Positions 16,015 to 27,314 of a stretch of DNA of 35,342 nt are shown here, piece after piece. Origin of the DNA: a bacterium. Lineage in GTDB: Bacteria > Zhuqueibacterota > QNDG01 > JABMRT01. Location of the stretch: positions 1 through 35,342 of the forward strand of contig JAFGEX010000252.1 of the NCBI GenBank assembly GCA_016931355.1, read 5' to 3'. The notes beneath the pieces are model-generated. The model saw only the letters and a program-made list of their open reading frames with translations, ran no database searches and was not told the origin of the DNA. Each line of letters begins with the position of its first letter. The stretch's first letter is position 1. A program made the translations under genes and the position numbers.

Positions 16015-17133
16015 ATGAAGTTTTCCATCCTTCAGAGCGATCTGCTTGCAGGTCTCCAAAAGGTGTCAGGAGTCATCCCATCCAAGTCGCCGACACCCGT
16101 GCTGGAAAACGTCCTGTTTGAGTTGGGAGACGGCGGGCTCGACCTGACAGGTACGGATCTCGAGGTGTCCATCACCACAAGGGTCAAGCCTCAAAAAGTG
16201 AATTCAAAGGGCAGCCTGGCGCTTCCGGCCAGAGTCATTACGGAGATGATGAGGACCTTACCGGACATCCCGATTCATTTCGAGGCCGATGACAACAACC
16301 GCCTGAAGATCACGACGGATCAGGGATTTTACCAGATCGGCGGCATCTCCAGGGAGAATTATCCGGAAATACCGTCCATCCGTTCGGACCGCCATGTGGA
16401 GGTGGAGAACCGGCGCCTCGCCCGCATGTTCTCAAAAACCATTTTTGCGGTATCTGCGGACGAATTGAGGCCGGCCCTGATGGGCGTATTCATTCAGATT
16501 ATGGACAATGAATTCCGCATGGTGGCGACGGACGGGCACAGGCTGTCCAAGATCGTTTATTCGCCGTTCCCGTTCAAGGAATCCTCGGTACGGATGATTG
16601 TTCCGCCGAAAGCGGTTCAGCTCGCGCTCAAACATTTCGGCGATGAGGGGACGACGCGAATCTGCATGGACGACAAGAGCCTTCGTTTCGAATTCGACGG
16701 CACCACGCTCTACACCCGTCTCGTCGAGGGTCAGTATCCGGATTACGAAAGGGTGATCCCCCGGGACAACGACAAGACGCTGGTTACGGACAAGAACACG
16801 CTCATCGCCTCGGTCAGGCGCGTTTCCCTGTTTTCCAGCCAGATGAACCGCCAGATCCGTTTTTCCCTGACCCCGGGCAAGCTGGCCGTTCTTTCCGAGG
16901 ATCTGGATATGGGCGGGGCGGCGAGGGAGGAATTGCCGGTCGAGTACAATGCGGAAGCCATGGAAATCGGATACAATGCCCAGTACCTGATGGATCTGTT
17001 GAAGCAGGTGGACACCGAAGAGGTGCAGTTCAATCTTAAAACGCCGGTGAATGCGGCTCTGGTTTCTTCTCCCAGCCAGGAAGAGAATGAATCCTTCCTC
17101 ATGTTGATCATGCCGATCAAGATGGGTTCCTGA
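16015..17133 (+). CDS. dnaN: DNA polymerase III subunit beta (sliding clamp)
   Basis: 372 aa, normal for the ring-forming clamp that tethers Pol III to DNA. The three clamp domains are recognisable: N-terminal MKFSILQSDLLAGLQKVSGVIPSKSPTPVLENVL; the middle with VSADELRPALMGVFIQ and MVATDGHRLS; and the end with EFDGTTLYTRLVEGQYPDYERVIP. The C-terminus LMLIMPIKM is typical of clamps. TTAGGAG upstream supports ATG 16015. It heads the dnaN-dciA-gyrB-gyrA cluster; dnaA is not next to it and recF is not between it and dciA. Confidence 0.98.
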   Translation: MKFSILQSDLLAGLQKVSGVIPSKSPTPVLENVLFELGDGGLDLTGTDLEVSITTRVKPQKVNSKGSLALPARVITEMMRTLPDIPIHFEADDNNRLKITTDQGFYQIGGISRENYPEIPSIRSDRHVEVENRRLARMFSKTIFAVSADELRPALMGVFIQIMDNEFRMVATDGHRLSKIVYSPFPFKESSVRMIVPPKAVQLALKHFGDEGTTRICMDDKSLRFEFDGTTLYTRLVEGQYPDYERVIPRDNDKTLVTDKNTLIASVRRVSLFSSQMNRQIRFSLTPGKLAVLSEDLDMGGAAREELPVEYNAEAMEIGYNAQYLMDLLKQVDTEEVQFNLKTPVNAALVSSPSQEENESFLMLIMPIKMGS

Positions 17134-17136
17134 TTG

Positions 17137-19360
<2,224 letters not shown>

Positions 19361-19378
19361 CCGGCCAGGGAATACCAT

Positions 19379-21829
19379 ATGACTGACAAGCGCGACCGGA
19401 TCGTTCCGGTTTACATTGAAGATGAAATGAAGAACTCCTACATCGATTATTCGATGTCGGTCATTGTGTCCCGCGCGCTCCCGGACATCCGGGACGGACT
19501 CAAGCCGGTGCACCGCCGCATTCTTTACGGGATGCACGAGCTGGGGCTTCGCTACAACAGGCCGTACCGGAAATCCGCCCGCATCGTCGGCGATGTGCTG
19601 GGGAAGTTCCATCCGCACGGCGATATGGCCGTTTACGACGCCATGGTCCGCATGGTGCAGGATTTTTCGCTCCGGTACACCCTGGTGGACGGACAGGGCA
19701 ATTTCGGATCCGTAGACGGCGATTCAGCGGCGGCCATGAGATATACGGAAGCGCGGTTGAATCAGGTTTCCGAGGCCATCATCCAGGACCTGGAGAAGAA
19801 CACGGTCGATTTTGTTCCCAATTTCGACGAATCGCTTCAGGAACCCTCGGTTCTTCCGTCCGCGTTTCCCAATCTCCTGGTCAACGGCGCATCGGGCATC
19901 GCGGTCGGCATGGCCACGAACATCCCCCCGCATCACCTCGGCGAAATCGTTGATGCGCTGACCGCCTTGATCGGAAGACCGGACCTCAAGGATGAAACGC
20001 TGATGAATTACGTCAAGGGTCCGGATTTCCCCACCGGCGGGATCATCTACGGGGTAACCGGCATCCGGGACGCTTATCTGACCGGCAGGGGCCGGATCAC
20101 GGTTCGGGCCAAGGCAGCGCTTGAGAAGGGCCGGCAGGGCAAGGAAGCCATCATTGTCACGGAAATTCCGTATCAGGTCAACAAGGCCAATCTCATCAGC
20201 GCCATTGCGGACCTGGTCAAGGATAAAAAGCTCGAGGGGATCTCCGACATCCGGGATGAATCGGACCGCGACGGCATGCGCATCGTCATAGAACTCAAGC
20301 GCGACGCCGTGCCGCAGGTCATTCTGAACCAGCTTTACGCGCACTCCCAGATGCAGACCACTTTCGGAATCATCATGCTCGCCCTGGTGGACGGCGTGCC
20401 GAGGGTGCTGCCCCTCAAGGGATTTCTCCAGCATTTCATCGACCACAGGCACAAGGTCATCCTCCGGCGCACCCGTTTCGAGCTGGAAAAAGCGGAGAGG
20501 CAGGCCCATATTCTCGAGGGGCTCAAGATCGCACTGGACCACATCGACGCGGTCATCGCCCTGATCCGGAAATCCAGGGATCCGGAAACAGCCAGAGCGG
20601 GCCTCATGAAGACCTTCAAACTCTCTGAAATACAGGCCCAGGCCATCCTCGACATGCGGCTCCAGAGGCTCACCGGCCTTGAGCGCAAGAAGATCGAGGA
20701 GGAGTACCTGGCGCTCATCAAGCTCATCGAAAAGCTCAAGGGAATCCTGGAGAGCAAGGACAAGCAGATGGCGCTGATCCGGGATGAGCTCAAGGAGATC
20801 AAGGAAAAATTCGGGGATGAGAGGCGCACGGAGATCGTCTCCCAGACGGAGGAATTCTCCGTGGAGGATTTCATCGCCGAAGAGGACATGGTCATCACCG
20901 TGTCCCATTCCGGGTACATCAAGCGCTTCCCGGTCTCCGGATACAAGCGTCAGGCCCGCGGCGGCAAGGGCGTGATCGGGGCGGAGACGAAGGAAGAAGA
21001 CATCATTGAGCTTCTTTTCATCGCCTCCACGCATCATTATATCCTGTTCTTCACCAATCAGGGCAAGTGCTACTGGCTCAAAGTGCATGCCATCCCGCAG
21101 GCGGGCCGCGGATCCAGGGGCAGGGCCATCGTCAACCTCATCGAGGTCGGCAAGGATGAAAAGATATCCGCCGTTGTCCCGGTGAAGTCCTTCGAGGAGG
21201 ACAAGTACTTGTTCATGGCCACCCGGAACGGACAGGTCAAGAAAACACATCTCAGCGCCTACAGTCATCCGAAGCGGACCGGCATACAGGCGATTCTTTT
21301 ACGTGAAGGAGATACGCTCATCGATGCCGCTTTAACAGACGGGTCGCAGGAAATCGTTCTCGGAACGCGCGGAGGACAGGCCATCCGTTTCCATGAATCC
21401 GAGGTTCGGCCCATGGGCCGAACCGCAAGCGGCGTGCGTGGCATAGCCCTTTCCAAGGGCGATGTGGCCGTGGGCATGGTGGTCATTCGCAGGGACGGGA
21501 CGCTGCTCGTGGTGACTGAAAACGGCTTCGGCAAGCGGTCGGAGATCGCGGATTACCGCATCACGCGCCGCGGCGGCAAAGGGATCATCACCCTGAAGGT
21601 TTCTTCAAAAATCGGCCGGATGATCACGATCATGGATGTGCTGGATACGGACGATCTGCTCATCATCACGGCCAAGGGGCAGGTAATACGGCAGCAGATA
21701 CAGCAGATCAAGGTGATCGGGCGGAACACGCAGGGCGTCAGGCTGATCAGGCTCAATGCCGAGGATGTGGTGGCGGATGTCGCCCGCGTGGTTCGCGAGG
21801 ATGAATCCGAAGAGGAAAACGGCGGCTGA
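19379..21829 (+). CDS. gyrA: DNA gyrase subunit A
   Basis: Breakage-reunion subunit of gyrase, 816 aa. Catalytic Tyr122 (RYTEARL) falls at the same number as in E. coli. The quinolone-determining region reads [15 protein letters not shown], with Met at position 83 where E. coli has Ser, and Asp87 retained. The C-terminal pinwheel has several GyrA repeats ([23 protein letters not shown], etc.) and the GyrA box in the form RQARGGKG. The tail is short and acidic. An AGGG site precedes the ATG, 18 bp after gyrB. The QARGGKG box identifies it as GyrA rather than ParC. Confidence 0.97.
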   Translation: MTDKRDRIVPVYIEDEMKNSYIDYSMSVIVSRALPDIRDGLKPVHRRILYGMHELGLRYNRPYRKSARIVGDVLGKFHPHGDMAVYDAMVRMVQDFSLRYTLVDGQGNFGSVDGDSAAAMRYTEARLNQVSEAIIQDLEKNTVDFVPNFDESLQEPSVLPSAFPNLLVNGASGIAVGMATNIPPHHLGEIVDALTALIGRPDLKDETLMNYVKGPDFPTGGIIYGVTGIRDAYLTGRGRITVRAKAALEKGRQGKEAIIVTEIPYQVNKANLISAIADLVKDKKLEGISDIRDESDRDGMRIVIELKRDAVPQVILNQLYAHSQMQTTFGIIMLALVDGVPRVLPLKGFLQHFIDHRHKVILRRTRFELEKAERQAHILEGLKIALDHIDAVIALIRKSRDPETARAGLMKTFKLSEIQAQAILDMRLQRLTGLERKKIEEEYLALIKLIEKLKGILESKDKQMALIRDELKEIKEKFGDERRTEIVSQTEEFSVEDFIAEEDMVITVSHSGYIKRFPVSGYKRQARGGKGVIGAETKEEDIIELLFIASTHHYILFFTNQGKCYWLKVHAIPQAGRGSRGRAIVNLIEVGKDEKISAVVPVKSFEEDKYLFMATRNGQVKKTHLSAYSHPKRTGIQAILLREGDTLIDAALTDGSQEIVLGTRGGQAIRFHESEVRPMGRTASGVRGIALSKGDVAVGMVVIRRDGTLLVVTENGFGKRSEIADYRITRRGGKGIITLKVSSKIGRMITIMDVLDTDDLLIITAKGQVIRQQIQQIKVIGRNTQGVRLIRLNAEDVVADVARVVREDESEEENGG

Positions 21830-21856
21830 GCCGTCGGTCGGCGGGGATCGTTTTTC

Positions 21857-22297
21857 GTGAGCGGCGGGTATAAGATTCTGGAGCATACGGCGGACCTCGG
21901 CCTTCAGGTATGGGGTAAAACGCCGGAGGAACTGTTCGCGGAGGCGGCCCAGGCCATGATGGCTCTGTGTGTGGACCCGAAATCCGTGACAGAACAGGAA
22001 GCCTGCCCGCTCCGTATCGAGGCCGACAGCCTGGAGGAAACGCTTCATGTCCTGCTTCGGGAAATTCTTGCGGAAATGCAGGCTAAAGCATGGGTTTTCC
22101 GCAGATTGCAAATTGAAAAGACAAATATTTCAAAAAATGGCGAAAAAACCTATTTTTTAGAGTCTAAACTGTGGGGAGAGCCCGTTGATCTGAAAAGGCA
22201 TGATATTTGCTTAGAAATCAAGGCGGTTACCCGTCACAATTTTTATATCAAGCGCAACAATCCGTGGTGGGAAGCAAGTATCCTTTTTGATGTCTAA
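21857..22297 (+). CDS. Archease family protein
   Basis: A 146-aa single-domain protein. Archease is the cofactor that activates the RNA ligase RtcB for multiple-turnover tRNA splicing or RNA repair. Conserved features are the N-terminal YKILEHTADLGLQVWG, the central KAVTRHNFYI and the terminal ILFDV, whose acidic and histidine residues form the metal-binding surface in known structures. The start is GTG 21857, with GGGGAT upstream, 27 bp after gyrA. rtcB is not in the window. The second half (about 22080-22260) is noticeably more AT-rich than neighbouring genes. The 3' end abuts the next gene. Confidence 0.9.
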   Translation: MSGGYKILEHTADLGLQVWGKTPEELFAEAAQAMMALCVDPKSVTEQEACPLRIEADSLEETLHVLLREILAEMQAKAWVFRRLQIEKTNISKNGEKTYFLESKLWGEPVDLKRHDICLEIKAVTRHNFYIKRNNPWWEASILFDV

Positions 22298-22310
22298 AGA
22301 GGAAAAGATC

Positions 22311-23771
22311 ATGTGGGAAAATGAAACCGTCGTGCTGATCACAAGCCTGAAGAAGCGGCTTCTCGGCTCCTCCAACAAGGCCCGCTATGCCCAGATTACA
22401 GCGGACAACGCCATCCCGCCGTTCATCAAGGCCCTTTTTCAGAAACGCGTCGAAGAGTATCTGATCCAGGAAAATCCCTTCTCCGTCACTGCCACGCCGC
22501 ATTTCGAGCTGACCCGGAGCGATCTGGAATCCATGCGCGGCCGTTTCCTGGACGTGCTCCGGGAGGCGGCGGTTTTCCCGAAGGACGAGGTCGAAGAGAT
22601 ACTCCGCACAGCCCTGGTTCTGCGGCTGGACTACGTGGTCAAGCCTGCGGACACCATGCGGCGCCTGTTTTTCGAAAAGAACCGTTCCATCGAATTGGCG
22701 GCCATGCAGGCCGTTTTGGAACCCTTTTCAAAGCTGCTGCCGTATGCCGATCAGCTCGTCAAGGAATGCAGGAGGCTGAGCTATACGGAGCTTGAACCGG
22801 ATGAATACAACCGGATGATCGTGGACCTCTTCCAGCAGGCCACCCAGGCCGATCCCGTGAAGGTCGTATTGAGGGATTTCTCAGTTCTGACGGACTACCT
22901 CTCGGAGACCAAGGGAGAGGAAATGTCCAGGGTTGAAGGCCGCATCATCGGCGAATTCCTCGCAGACCGGAATTTATGGGGCTTCCGCCGCGCGCTGGAC
23001 GTAGAATTGAAACTGGGGAAAAAGGATTTTACGGCCGCAGACCTGGAAATGACGCTGAAGCGCTACATCGAGCTCAAGGCCGAGTTTTCGCGGGAAGCGG
23101 AACCCGCCCCGGAACCGACCGTCCGCGGGAAAGAAAAAACAGTCGCGGAGGAAATGCCGGCGCTTGAGGATATTTCAGAATTGAAGGAAGCGGATGACGG
23201 ATGGGACCTTCAGGATGTGTTGTCCGGTGAACCTCTGGGACTGATCACAGAGGAGAAACCGGAACCCGAGCCGGAACCGGAAATCGATCTTGACCTGAAA
23301 CCGGTCGCGGCCCAGCCTGCGGCCCGGGAACCGGAGCGCATTGTGCCTGAAGAAACCGAGAAACCGTCCAGGTCTCCGGAGCCGAAGAAGTCAAAGGAAG
23401 AACCCAAGAGCCAGATGCGGATCATCCGGAGGGACCAGAAGGAAGAAGTGCTCAAGAAGAAGGATGTTCTGGCTGAGGAACCGGCCGGCCGTCAGACCAG
23501 GAAAAGCAATGCGGTTTCCGGCCTCAGGAGCCTGATCGACGAGAAATCGGAAAAAGTATTCATCAAAAAGCTGTTCAACGGTGAAAAGGGATCCTACGAG
23601 AAGCTCCTCCTTCAGCTGGAGGAAGCCGAGAGCTGGCGCGTCGCCAAGATACTGATCGACAATGAGCTTTTCAAACGGGACGTGGATCCCTTCTCCAGGG
23701 AAGCCATCAAGCTGGTGGATCTGGTTTATGGAAGATTTTATCCGGAAGAAGGAGTGGGAGGCCGATCATGA
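22311..23771 (+). CDS. Unrecognised 486-aa cytoplasmic protein with acidic Pro/Glu-rich middle
   Basis: I do not recognise a family. Residues ~1-250 look mainly alpha-helical (KKRLLGSSNKARYAQI; LREAAVFPKDEVEEILRTAL). Residues ~260-400 are low-complexity and charged with repeated Pro-Glu pairs (EEKPEPEPEPEIDLDLKP), probably a disordered linker. The last ~70 residues (KVFIKKLFNGEKGSYEKLL...LVDLVYGRFYPEE) look like a small helical domain. There is no signal peptide or TM helix. The track start is TTG 22287; ATG 22311 is preferred because AAAGAGG lies eight bases upstream. The stop overlaps the FecR gene by 4 bp (ATGA), implying a linked function. Confidence 0.75.
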   Translation: MWENETVVLITSLKKRLLGSSNKARYAQITADNAIPPFIKALFQKRVEEYLIQENPFSVTATPHFELTRSDLESMRGRFLDVLREAAVFPKDEVEEILRTALVLRLDYVVKPADTMRRLFFEKNRSIELAAMQAVLEPFSKLLPYADQLVKECRRLSYTELEPDEYNRMIVDLFQQATQADPVKVVLRDFSVLTDYLSETKGEEMSRVEGRIIGEFLADRNLWGFRRALDVELKLGKKDFTAADLEMTLKRYIELKAEFSREAEPAPEPTVRGKEKTVAEEMPALEDISELKEADDGWDLQDVLSGEPLGLITEEKPEPEPEPEIDLDLKPVAAQPAAREPERIVPEETEKPSRSPEPKKSKEEPKSQMRIIRRDQKEEVLKKKDVLAEEPAGRQTRKSNAVSGLRSLIDEKSEKVFIKKLFNGEKGSYEKLLLQLEEAESWRVAKILIDNELFKRDVDPFSREAIKLVDLVYGRFYPEEGVGGRS

Positions 23772-24541
23772 AACGCTTTTTTGTTTTGTCCGGCGCCGCG
23801 GTTTTCATTCTGGCAGCGGGAGCGGTCCTGTTCGCCAGGATCGGTGAGGATAAAAAGGGGCTGGTGACTTTTGCGGACGGCCAGGTGAAGCGGCAGGCCA
23901 TACAGAAGGAGGACTGGGTCAACGCGCCCATCAATACGGAGGTCATCAGCGGCGACAAGGTCAGAACCTACCAGCAATCCAGGGCCGAATTGGACCTTGC
24001 CAAGCTGGATGTCATCCGCCTCGCGCCTAAAACAATTGTTTTGCTCGACAAATTGTACGAGGAAACCAAAGACAAGAAGATGCAGACCTCCGTCAAACTG
24101 GAGGAAGGAGAGCTCTGGGCCGCGGTGCACCAGATCGAGCCGACCACACAGTTCGACCTGTCCGCTCCGATCACGGCGGCCGCCATCACGGGCACGGTGC
24201 TCAGGATGAACGTGGCCGACGACAGCACCACCCAGCTCAAGGTCTATGAAGGCGAAGTGAAGTTGAAACCCTACCGCGTTGCACCGCCCACAGCGGTACA
24301 GTCGCTGAAGCCTCAGCAGATCCCCGGACCCGGCCAGTTGCCGGGGCCGCGGGAAGTGACGGTGGAGGAGTGGATACAGATCGTCAAGGCCATGCAGCAG
24401 GTGACCGTCAATTCCAAGGGACAGATCGTCTCCTCCGGCAGTTTTTCGAGCAAGGATGCGGATGAGAATACATCCTGGGTCGAGTGGAACAAGCGGCGGG
24501 ATGCCCTCAGGTTCAAGAGGATCAAACCGCGCCAGGAATAG
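23768..24541 (+). CDS. FecR-domain exported protein
   Basis: 257 aa. An N-terminal hydrophobic segment (FFVLSGAAVFILAAGAVLF) acts as a signal peptide or anchor, so the rest is likely periplasmic. Residues ~33-170 match the FecR domain: VTFADGQVKRQ, then TEVISGDKVRTYQQSRAELDL, then VKLEEGELWAAV and AAITGTVLRMNV, ending KVYEGEVKL. FecR itself passes an iron-citrate signal to a sigma factor, but no sigma factor or TonB receptor is nearby, and many FecR-domain proteins serve other envelope roles. A Pro-rich link (IPGPGQLPGPREV) separates a C-terminal helical part. GGGAGG precedes ATG 23768. Last gene of the dnaN-initiated run. Confidence 0.88.
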   Translation: MKRFFVLSGAAVFILAAGAVLFARIGEDKKGLVTFADGQVKRQAIQKEDWVNAPINTEVISGDKVRTYQQSRAELDLAKLDVIRLAPKTIVLLDKLYEETKDKKMQTSVKLEEGELWAAVHQIEPTTQFDLSAPITAAAITGTVLRMNVADDSTTQLKVYEGEVKLKPYRVAPPTAVQSLKPQQIPGPGQLPGPREVTVEEWIQIVKAMQQVTVNSKGQIVSSGSFSSKDADENTSWVEWNKRRDALRFKRIKPRQE

Positions 24542-24571
24542 ACAATTGCAGCGGATATCGGTTTTATCCAT

Positions 24572-24606
24572 CCCCGTCTTCCGGCAGGAGGACGGGGATT
24601 TTTTTT
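24572..24606 (+). terminator. Intrinsic terminator after the FecR gene
   Basis: CCCCGTC (24572-24578) pairs with GACGGGG (24591-24597), with inner TCC/GGA pairing in the loop, followed by A and T8. It marks the end of the dnaN-to-fecR transcription unit. Confidence 0.92.
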
Positions 24607-24874
24607 ACCCGGATCCGCTGTGTGCAGGGGACCCTGAAGCGTTGATACCCGCTTTCCAGATGGACCGGCCGCTGCCTGCGACGGTCACAGAGGTCCCCGG
24701 TCCTGTCCATCCGAACCCTGCTTGACTATGCCTACAGAGGCAGCCGGGGCTGTCTTCTTTAAACATCAGATCTGAGGGCGCCCTTCATCCCCTTCGCGGA
24801 TTTCAGGGCAGGCTCTTGAGTCCGAAGCATACGGGGAGATGCCTTTTTAAAACAAAATTTTCCGTGTGATGGAA
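24607..24874. other. Gene-free spacer between terminator and propeller promoter
   Basis: About 270 bp with no convincing ORF or known RNA. GCATACGGGGAG near 24827 is nearly repeated at 24941 (GCATACGGGAG), just before the propeller start. I see no other structure. Confidence 0.45.
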
Positions 24875-24912
24875 GTGATTGTATTTATACCAAAAGAATG
24901 GTATTTTATCAC
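24875..24912 (+). promoter_or_regulatory. Promoter with overlapping dyad, upstream of the propeller gene
   Basis: TTGTAT (24879-24884), 17 bases and TATTTT (24902-24907) make a plausible promoter. It is overlaid by a two-part dyad: GTGAT (24875-24879) with ATCAC (24908-24912), and ATACC (24887-24891) with GGTAT (24900-24904). The symmetry could be an operator. Confidence 0.5.
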
Positions 24913-24953
24913 TTGAAAAATGTCCAATGACTCACCGAGCATACGGGAGCATC

Positions 24954-25060
24954 ATGAATCTGTTGGCGCGCATATTCCCTGCGGCAAGCTGCAGTGTCGT
25001 TCAGCGAATCCAAAAGTTTTTTCCCCTGCACATCGAAGATCCCCCGCATAAAAAATGGCG
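24954..25060 (+). repeat. Dispersed 115-bp element, copy D (divergent, overlaps propeller ORF start)
   Basis: It begins ATGAATCTG like copies A and C and continues with GCGCATATTCCCT, GCGAATCCAAAAG, TTTTTTCCCCTGCACATCGA and AGATCCCCC, matching the family in order. In the ORF frame it encodes MNLLARIFPAAS, while the same frame of copy A reads MNLIASALPAAS. The right-hand hairpin is lost apart from a weak CGCAT/ATGGCG. Confidence 0.7.
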
Positions 25061-26714
25061 TATAGGTCAGCCGCCTTCGGCGAGGATTTTCAAACGGCCG
25101 GATGCAGGTCTGATCATTGCCTTCTCCATTTGTTCAATCCTCTATTCTCAGGATCAACTGATCGACCGGCAGGTTCAGTACAGGCCCGGCGACTGGACGA
25201 ACTGGCCTTCCGTCCGTTTCGTCACGTCCATCACACTGGATTATGAAAGGGTTTATTTCGGCACCACGAACGGCATAGCCGTGTACAATTTTTATCAGAA
25301 TGACTGGGAGCCGGCAGTCACCTGGAGCGACGGGCTGGAGAACGATTCCATCCGGGATGTTCTGTTCGACTTCAAGACCGGCAGCCTCTGGTGCATCACG
25401 GGACACGGCGTGAGCTGCCGCGAGGAGGCCTCCGGGCGCTGGATCAACTACGGGCGGGAGGAAACGGGGCAATCCGTCCCGGTCAGTCTGGGCGAGGGGC
25501 GGACCCATCTGTGGCTGAAGGGTTCTGCAGGCATCACGCTTTTGGACCGTTTCACGGCCGTTTTCCGGCAGTCGGGCGAGCAGGAGTCCGAGGCGGATGA
25601 GGTGCAATGGGACAATCCGTCCAGCGCCAGAAATATATCCGATTTTTTTCTGGATCCCGGATATTTCACTCCTGAGCAGAACATCATACAGGATGTGCAT
25701 CTGCGGAGATATCCGGTCACCGCAACGTTCGCGGACCGGTTCCAGAGCCTCTGGATAGGTACCTGGGGGCTCGGCGCAGCAGTGGCGGACCTGAAAACGC
25801 TGCGACTGAAGTTTCTGCGCTTCGGCCCCTATATCTCGGACGTCGAGGTTATGGCCTGGGACGGGGAGTATATGTGGATCGGCGGGAGCGGCGGGGGACA
25901 GGAGACCGGCGCGGTCAGCAGGTGGAATCTGGAAAACGGGGAATGGGATTACTTCGAGGCGCTGCTGGATCCTGGATTGCGCAGCGACGCGGTCACAGCC
26001 ATCCTTCCCCTGGACGAAGAAGTCTGGTTCGGCACGCGCTACGGCCTGGCGCGATATGACAGGCGCAGCGGTTCCTGGAGAACCTTCGGGATCCATCAAA
26101 ATCTCTGGGATGACGAAATCACATGCCTGGCTGTACAGGACTCCGTACTGTGGGTGGGGACCAGATTGGGGATAAACCGCGTTTTACTGAAGCCCATGAT
26201 CATCGAGCAGGTGCGCGATTCCAGGCTGGTCCGCAGGATGATATATGACCTGAAGACGGACGGGGAAAATGTTTGGGCCGGCACTGAACTGGGGATTTTC
26301 CGGCATGCCGAAGAGTCAGGCACATGGGAGCCGGTTCCCGGTTATCCGGGCATGGTTCCGCTGGAAATTACTGCTGTTTCGGTTTACGGCGACGAGGTCT
26401 GGTTCGGAACGGACGACGGAGTGGAGATGCTGGATCAGGCAACCGGAGTCTGGAAGGGATTCCCGGCCGCCCATTTCCCCACAGACGAGATCATGCATGT
26501 GATATTGGCCGATTCCCAAGCCGTGTGGGTTGGCACGGACAACGGCGTACTCAAGTACAACAGAGAGGAGGACCGCTGGCGCCTGTTTTCCACGGAGGAT
26601 GGGCTTCCCGGAAATTCGGTACGCTGGATCCTTCCGGACGGCGACTGGATCTGGTTCGGCACGGATCGCGGGCTGACGCGGTTTTACTGGAACGCGCCGC
26701 ACAGGATGGATTGA
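24954..26714 (+). CDS. Stand-alone beta-propeller protein (two-component-regulator propeller repeats), exported
   Basis: Up to 586 aa. About nine copies of the ~45-residue Reg_prop blade are visible, recognisable by VWFGTRYGLARYD, LWVGTRLGINRV, VWAGTELGIFRH, VWFGTDDGVEML, VWVGTDNGVLKYN and WIWFGTDRGLTRF. These blades usually form the periplasmic sensor of hybrid histidine kinases, but here no TM-kinase part follows, so it is a free exported propeller of unknown ligand. A signal-like segment (GLIIAFSICSILYS) lies ~50 residues in. The only ATG with a ribosome site (GGGAG; 24954) is inside repeat copy D, so the first ~35 codons may be repeat-derived, and the ancestral start may have been lost or may be a later non-ATG codon. 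Confidence 0.75.
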   Translation: MNLLARIFPAASCSVVQRIQKFFPLHIEDPPHKKWRIGQPPSARIFKRPDAGLIIAFSICSILYSQDQLIDRQVQYRPGDWTNWPSVRFVTSITLDYERVYFGTTNGIAVYNFYQNDWEPAVTWSDGLENDSIRDVLFDFKTGSLWCITGHGVSCREEASGRWINYGREETGQSVPVSLGEGRTHLWLKGSAGITLLDRFTAVFRQSGEQESEADEVQWDNPSSARNISDFFLDPGYFTPEQNIIQDVHLRRYPVTATFADRFQSLWIGTWGLGAAVADLKTLRLKFLRFGPYISDVEVMAWDGEYMWIGGSGGGQETGAVSRWNLENGEWDYFEALLDPGLRSDAVTAILPLDEEVWFGTRYGLARYDRRSGSWRTFGIHQNLWDDEITCLAVQDSVLWVGTRLGINRVLLKPMIIEQVRDSRLVRRMIYDLKTDGENVWAGTELGIFRHAEESGTWEPVPGYPGMVPLEITAVSVYGDEVWFGTDDGVEMLDQATGVWKGFPAAHFPTDEIMHVILADSQAVWVGTDNGVLKYNREEDRWRLFSTEDGLPGNSVRWILPDGDWIWFGTDRGLTRFYWNAPHRMD

Positions 26715-26735
26715 CATCCCCTGCCGTCTTCAGGG

Positions 26736-26772
26736 AAGGAGGACTTGAAGAATCCCCCTGTGGTCTCCTTTT
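26736..26772. terminator. Probable terminator between convergent propeller and GNAT genes
   Basis: AAGGAGGAC (26736-26744) pairs with GTCTCCTT (26763-26770), with one bulged base, followed by TT. The loop is long (18 bases), so efficiency is uncertain. It lies between two convergent genes. Confidence 0.45.
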
Positions 26773-26789
26773 GGGAAAGAAGGACAGGT

Positions 26790-27314
26790 TTATTTAACCT
26801 TCGCGTACAGCAGCTGGTCCGTGATCACGCCGTCCTTGATCACGCTGTTTTTCAGCCTGCCTTCCAGGACAAATCCTGCTTTCTCCAACACCCGGCATGA
26901 AGCCGCATTGTAAGCATACGGCTCCGCGTATATCCTCACGAGTCCGAAATGTTCCAATGCAAAGTCCGTGAATTTGGCGACTGTTTCTGTCATGATCCCC
27001 TTTCCCCAGAAAGGCTCTGCCAGCCAGTAGCCCATTTCAGCGGTCAGGCGGTGGACGTCCATGTTCGGGGTTATCCCGATCGCGCCGATGGCTTCTTCCT
27101 GTGTCGCGATGGCAAAAAAGGTTTTCGGATCCTGGCGTCCCACCATTTCAAGGAATGCCCTGGCATTCTCCAGGGTATATGGATGCGGAAAACCGTCGCG
27201 CAGGTTCAGCCAGATCTTCCGGTTGTTCGCGTGTTTTGCAAGGGCAGGGGCGTCCGCATCGCTCCAGTGACGGATGCCGCCGTATGAGGTTTCGACAATC
27301 ATGATCATCTTCAT
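26790..27314 (-). CDS. GNAT N-acetyltransferase (RimJ/RimL type)
   Basis: 174 aa, Acetyltransf_3-like GNAT fold: MGYWLAEPFWGKGIMTETV carries the acetyl-CoA pyrophosphate loop, and YAYNAASCRVLEKAGFVLEG is the typical C-terminal signature of RimJ/L-type enzymes. Relatives acetylate N-termini of ribosomal proteins or small molecules; the substrate here is unknown. The track ORF runs upstream to 27503 inside the GH95 gene. ATG 27314 overlaps the GH95 stop as ATGA, a standard coupled arrangement, and gives a family-sized protein. In-frame ATGs at 27308 and 27302 are alternatives. Confidence 0.88.
   Translation of the reverse strand: MKMIMIVETSYGGIRHWSDADAPALAKHANNRKIWLNLRDGFPHPYTLENARAFLEMVGRQDPKTFFAIATQEEAIGAIGITPNMDVHRLTAEMGYWLAEPFWGKGIMTETVAKFTDFALEHFGLVRIYAEPYAYNAASCRVLEKAGFVLEGRLKNSVIKDGVITDQLLYAKVK

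Noticed and set aside
24822-24956. Near-repeat GCATACGGG(G)AG at two sites about 115 bp apart
   Set aside because: Only about 11 bases and one pair of sites; too short to separate from chance.
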